A stretch of DNA of 7,655 nt from an uncultured Gammaproteobacteria bacterium (GTDB lineage Bacteria; Pseudomonadota; Gammaproteobacteria; Pseudomonadales; UBA5518). This document shows positions 6,200 through 7,655 of this stretch, one piece after another. The translations under genes and the position numbers were made by a program. Where the stretch lies: the NCBI GenBank assembly GCA_903921135.1, contig CAIXOY010000214.1:1-7655 (forward strand), given 5' to 3'. How positions within the stretch are numbered: position 1 is the stretch's first letter; every line of letters starts with the position of its first letter. The notes under the pieces are model-generated. The model worked only from the letters and a program-made list of their open reading frames with translations. It was not told the origin of the DNA and searched no databases.

Positions 6200-6526
6200 T
6201 CACCGCGCGCAGGCGATGCAGCTGTCCGTCCAGGGCAGGGCAGAGAGCCTCGCGGGCGCGATCTCGCCCCCGCAGTGCTGGCAGCGGCCGTGCTCGCCGG
6301 CGTCGAGCCGCGCGAGGGCGGCCTCGACCAGCGCGAGCTCGCTGCGACCCTCTGACTCAAGGGCACGCAGCACCTCGAGGTTTTCCTGCTCGCTCGCCTG
6401 TTCCGCAAAATCCGCCGCCGGCGGCTCTTCGCGGTGGTTCAGTTGCGTGTCGATGCGGCGCACGCGCTCCTCGAGTTCCGTGCGGCGGGTGATCAGGGTC
6501 TTCCGCAGATCGTGCTCATGGTTCAT
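6200..6526 (-). CDS. DksA/TraR-family C4-type zinc-finger protein
   Basis: This 108-residue protein begins with a charged, probably coiled-coil region (about residues 5-75), followed by LARLDAGEHGRC and a C4 zinc finger with C82, C85, C103 and C106. That arrangement is typical of the DksA/TraR family, whose members insert a coiled coil into the secondary channel of RNA polymerase and modulate stress transcription. It is shorter than canonical DksA (about 151 residues) and more like the short TraR/YocK-type members. The coiled-coil tip DxxDxA motif of true DksA is not obvious, so ppGpp-dependent activity should not be assumed. An AGGAGG 6 nt before the ATG supports the start. It is the first gene of the operon with the Lon-like protease and USP-like protein. 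Confidence 0.9.
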   Translation of the reverse strand: MNHEHDLRKTLITRRTELEERVRRIDTQLNHREEPPAADFAEQASEQENLEVLRALESEGRSELALVEAALARLDAGEHGRCQHCGGEIAPARLSALPWTDSCIACAR

Positions 6527-6532
6527 GGCTCG

Positions 6533-6538
6533 CCTCCT
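6533..6538 (-). promoter_or_regulatory. Ribosome binding site of the zinc-finger gene
   Basis: Consensus AGGAGG on the minus strand, 6 nt before the ATG at 6526. Confidence 0.75.
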
Positions 6539-6560
6539 GGCGCCGGCTTTTCACGCTTGC

Positions 6561-6602
6561 AGGCTAGGGCAATGAGCAGAGGCGGGCCCTGCGCCAGATC
6601 AA
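6561..6602 (-). promoter_or_regulatory. Candidate FNR/Anr-type box and -10 element of the stress operon
   Basis: On the minus strand TTGATCTGGCGCAG occupies 6602-6589. Its left half TTGAT is a perfect FNR/FixK half-site; the right half CGCAG matches ATCAA at only 2 of 5 positions. A TAGCCT hexamer at 6566-6561 (T1, A2 and T6 of TATAAT) would place transcription start near 6554 and the box centre at -41.5, the spacing of class II FNR/CRP activation. Predicted leader to the ATG at 6526 is about 28 nt and includes the ribosome binding site. Regulator identity is inferred only. Confidence 0.4.
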
Positions 6603-6621
6603 GGCCACAGGGGACGTGGCC
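6603..6621. repeat. Short inverted repeat in the divergent intergenic region
   Basis: GGCCAC at 6603-6608 and GTGGCC at 6616-6621 are perfect 6-bp inverted arms around a 7-nt spacer. The element directly abuts the candidate FNR-type box and lies between the divergent zinc-finger and LLM oxidoreductase genes. It could be an operator or a hairpin near the 5' end of the plus-strand message; it may also be chance in GC-rich DNA. Confidence 0.35.
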
Positions 6622-6718
6622 CTACGAGATCCGGGGGAATTGGCGTATCGTGGGCCGCCGCGGTGAACCGCACCGCCTGTCCGGCCGTATCGAGCGGCCA
6701 GATGCACAGCACGTAAAA

Positions 6719-6724
6719 AGAGGA
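6719..6724 (+). promoter_or_regulatory. Ribosome binding site deciding the LLM oxidoreductase start
   Basis: AGAGGA lies 9 nt before the ATG at 6734 and immediately next to the alternative ATG at 6725, favouring the later start by three codons. Confidence 0.6.
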
Positions 6725-6733
6725 ATGCCCGCC

Positions 6734-7606
6734 ATGCGCTTCGCCTACCACGCCTCCATGCCCACCCTCGACCAGTACATCCCCCTGGCGCGCGCGGCGG
6801 AAGAAATGGGTTTCGACAGCTTCACCCTCCCCGACAGCATCTGCTACCCCAAAGAAAGCGACGCCAAGTACCCCTACAACGACGACGGCAGCCGGGACTT
6901 CCTGGACGGCGTCCCGTTCATGGAAACCTTCATCGCCATGGCGGCTGTCGCGGCCGTCACCACGCGCATCCGCATCACCACCTCGGTAGTGAAGCTGCCC
7001 ATCCGGCAGCCGGCCATCGTGGCCAAGCAGCTCTCGAGCCTCGCGGTGCTCAGCAACAACCGTATCGGTTTCGGCGTGGGCTTGAGCCCCTGGCCCGAAG
7101 ACTTCTCGGCCTGCCAGATTCCGTGGGAGAAGCGCGGCCAGCGCATGGACGAGATGATCGAGATCATCCGCGGCCTGATGAAGGGCGACTACTTCGGCTA
7201 CGAGGGCCAGATGTTCCAGATGGCACCCATCAAGCTCTGCCCGGTGCCCACGCAGCCGGTGCCGATCCTGATCGGCGGCCACGCGGATGCGGCGCTGAAG
7301 CGCGCGGCCCGTATTGGTGATGGCTGGATCAGCGCGGGTACCTCGCTCGAAGAACTCGACGAGTTCATCGCCAAGCTCCACGCCTTCCGTGCCGAGTACG
7401 GCCGCGAGAACGAGCCTTTCGAGATCCAGAACATGGGCGCCTCGGCTTATTCGCCCGACGGCATCAAGCGTCTGGAAGACCGGGGTGTAGCGGAAGTGAT
7501 CGTTGCTTTCCGTGATGTGTACAAAAAGCAGCCCGATCCCTCGCTGGAAGAGAAGCTGGCGACGATGCGCTGGTACGCGGACAACGTGATCGCGAAGTCG
7601 CGCTGA
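6734..7606 (+). CDS. LLM-class (luciferase-like) flavin/F420-dependent oxidoreductase
   Basis: This 290-residue TIM-barrel protein of the bacterial luciferase-like superfamily resembles the TIGR03619 F420-dependent type. It opens with MRFAYHASMP and ARAAEEMGFDSF, continues with RQPAIVAKQLSSLAVLS (91-107), GFGVGLSPW (112-120), GQRMDEMIEIIRGLMKGD (135-152) and the phosphate-binding PVPILIGGHADAALKRAARIGDGWI region (175-199). Members use FMN or F420 to oxidise or reduce diverse substrates; neither cofactor nor substrate can be decided here. The ATG at 6734 is preferred because AGAGGA ends 9 nt upstream; the in-frame ATG at 6725 directly abuts that site and is too close. It is divergent from the stress operon and appears to be a single gene followed by a hairpin. 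No convincing promoter hexamers were found upstream. Confidence 0.92.
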   Translation: MRFAYHASMPTLDQYIPLARAAEEMGFDSFTLPDSICYPKESDAKYPYNDDGSRDFLDGVPFMETFIAMAAVAAVTTRIRITTSVVKLPIRQPAIVAKQLSSLAVLSNNRIGFGVGLSPWPEDFSACQIPWEKRGQRMDEMIEIIRGLMKGDYFGYEGQMFQMAPIKLCPVPTQPVPILIGGHADAALKRAARIGDGWISAGTSLEELDEFIAKLHAFRAEYGRENEPFEIQNMGASAYSPDGIKRLEDRGVAEVIVAFRDVYKKQPDPSLEEKLATMRWYADNVIAKSR

Positions 7607-7621
7607 GGCATCGGGAGAAGC

Positions 7622-7649
7622 GCGGGCGTGGCAACATTGCGGCGCCCGC
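7622..7649 (+). terminator. GC-rich hairpin after the LLM oxidoreductase gene (possible terminator)
   Basis: Perfect 7-bp arms GCGGGCG (7622-7628) and CGCCCGC (7643-7649) enclose an inner GCA/TGC stem with a 4-nt ACAT loop, separated by a 2x2 internal loop. It starts 15 nt after the stop codon. The six bases visible after it (acttca) are not a T-tract, so it is not a standard intrinsic terminator as far as the window shows; it could be an RNA-stabilising hairpin or a palindromic repeat element. Confidence 0.45.
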
Positions 7650-7655
7650 ACTTCA

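Noticed and set aside
6434..6733. N-terminal extension of the LLM oxidoreductase frame by 100 codons
   Set aside because: The extension is antisense to the zinc-finger gene and crosses the intergenic promoter region; the family begins at MRFAYHAS and a ribosome binding site fits the ATG at 6734.
6599..7651. 350-codon minus-strand open frame opposite the LLM oxidoreductase
   Set aside because: It is the antisense shadow of a clear LLM-class gene and shows no family motif.

Overview
This is a GC-rich, densely packed bacterial chromosomal segment. The protein types (a PrlF/YhaV toxin-antitoxin pair, a DksA/TraR-type zinc finger, a LonB-like protease, a type II peroxiredoxin and a dual-CDGSH protein) suggest a high-GC proteobacterium, most likely gamma- or betaproteobacterial. 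That placement is inferred; no rRNA or other phylogenetic marker is present.

Layout: seven of the eight genes lie on the minus strand in three blocks, and the eighth is on the plus strand at the right end. (1) At 1-1917 (minus) is a redox operon, read right to left: type II peroxiredoxin, then a small dual-CDGSH iron-sulfur protein, then the start of a cytoplasmic molybdopterin oxidoreductase that runs off the left edge. The genes are 13 nt apart or overlap. (2) At 2023-2855 (minus) is a PrlF-like antitoxin followed by a YhaV-like toxin with an ATGA overlap. A near-perfect palindrome upstream is a good operator candidate. (3) At 3006-6526 (minus) is a stress/proteostasis operon: DksA/TraR-type zinc finger, LonB-type ATP-dependent protease, and a tandem universal-stress-protein-like protein. 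It is preceded by a candidate FNR/Anr-type half-site at the spacing of a class II activated promoter. (4) At 6734-7606 (plus), divergent from block 3, is a luciferase-like (LLM class) flavin or F420 oxidoreductase, followed by a strong GC hairpin at the right edge.

The two larger minus-strand operons look like stress and redox modules. The first would combine peroxide removal, an Fe-S protein and a molybdoenzyme. The second would combine a transcription-associated zinc finger, a protease and a USP-like protein, possibly induced at low oxygen. The toxin-antitoxin pair sits between them. Gaps between genes are all under 210 nt. Nothing resembling a CRISPR array, tRNA, rRNA, insertion sequence or prophage gene was seen. 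I did not find a clearly undescribed system; the strongest leads are the operon groupings and the candidate regulatory sites.
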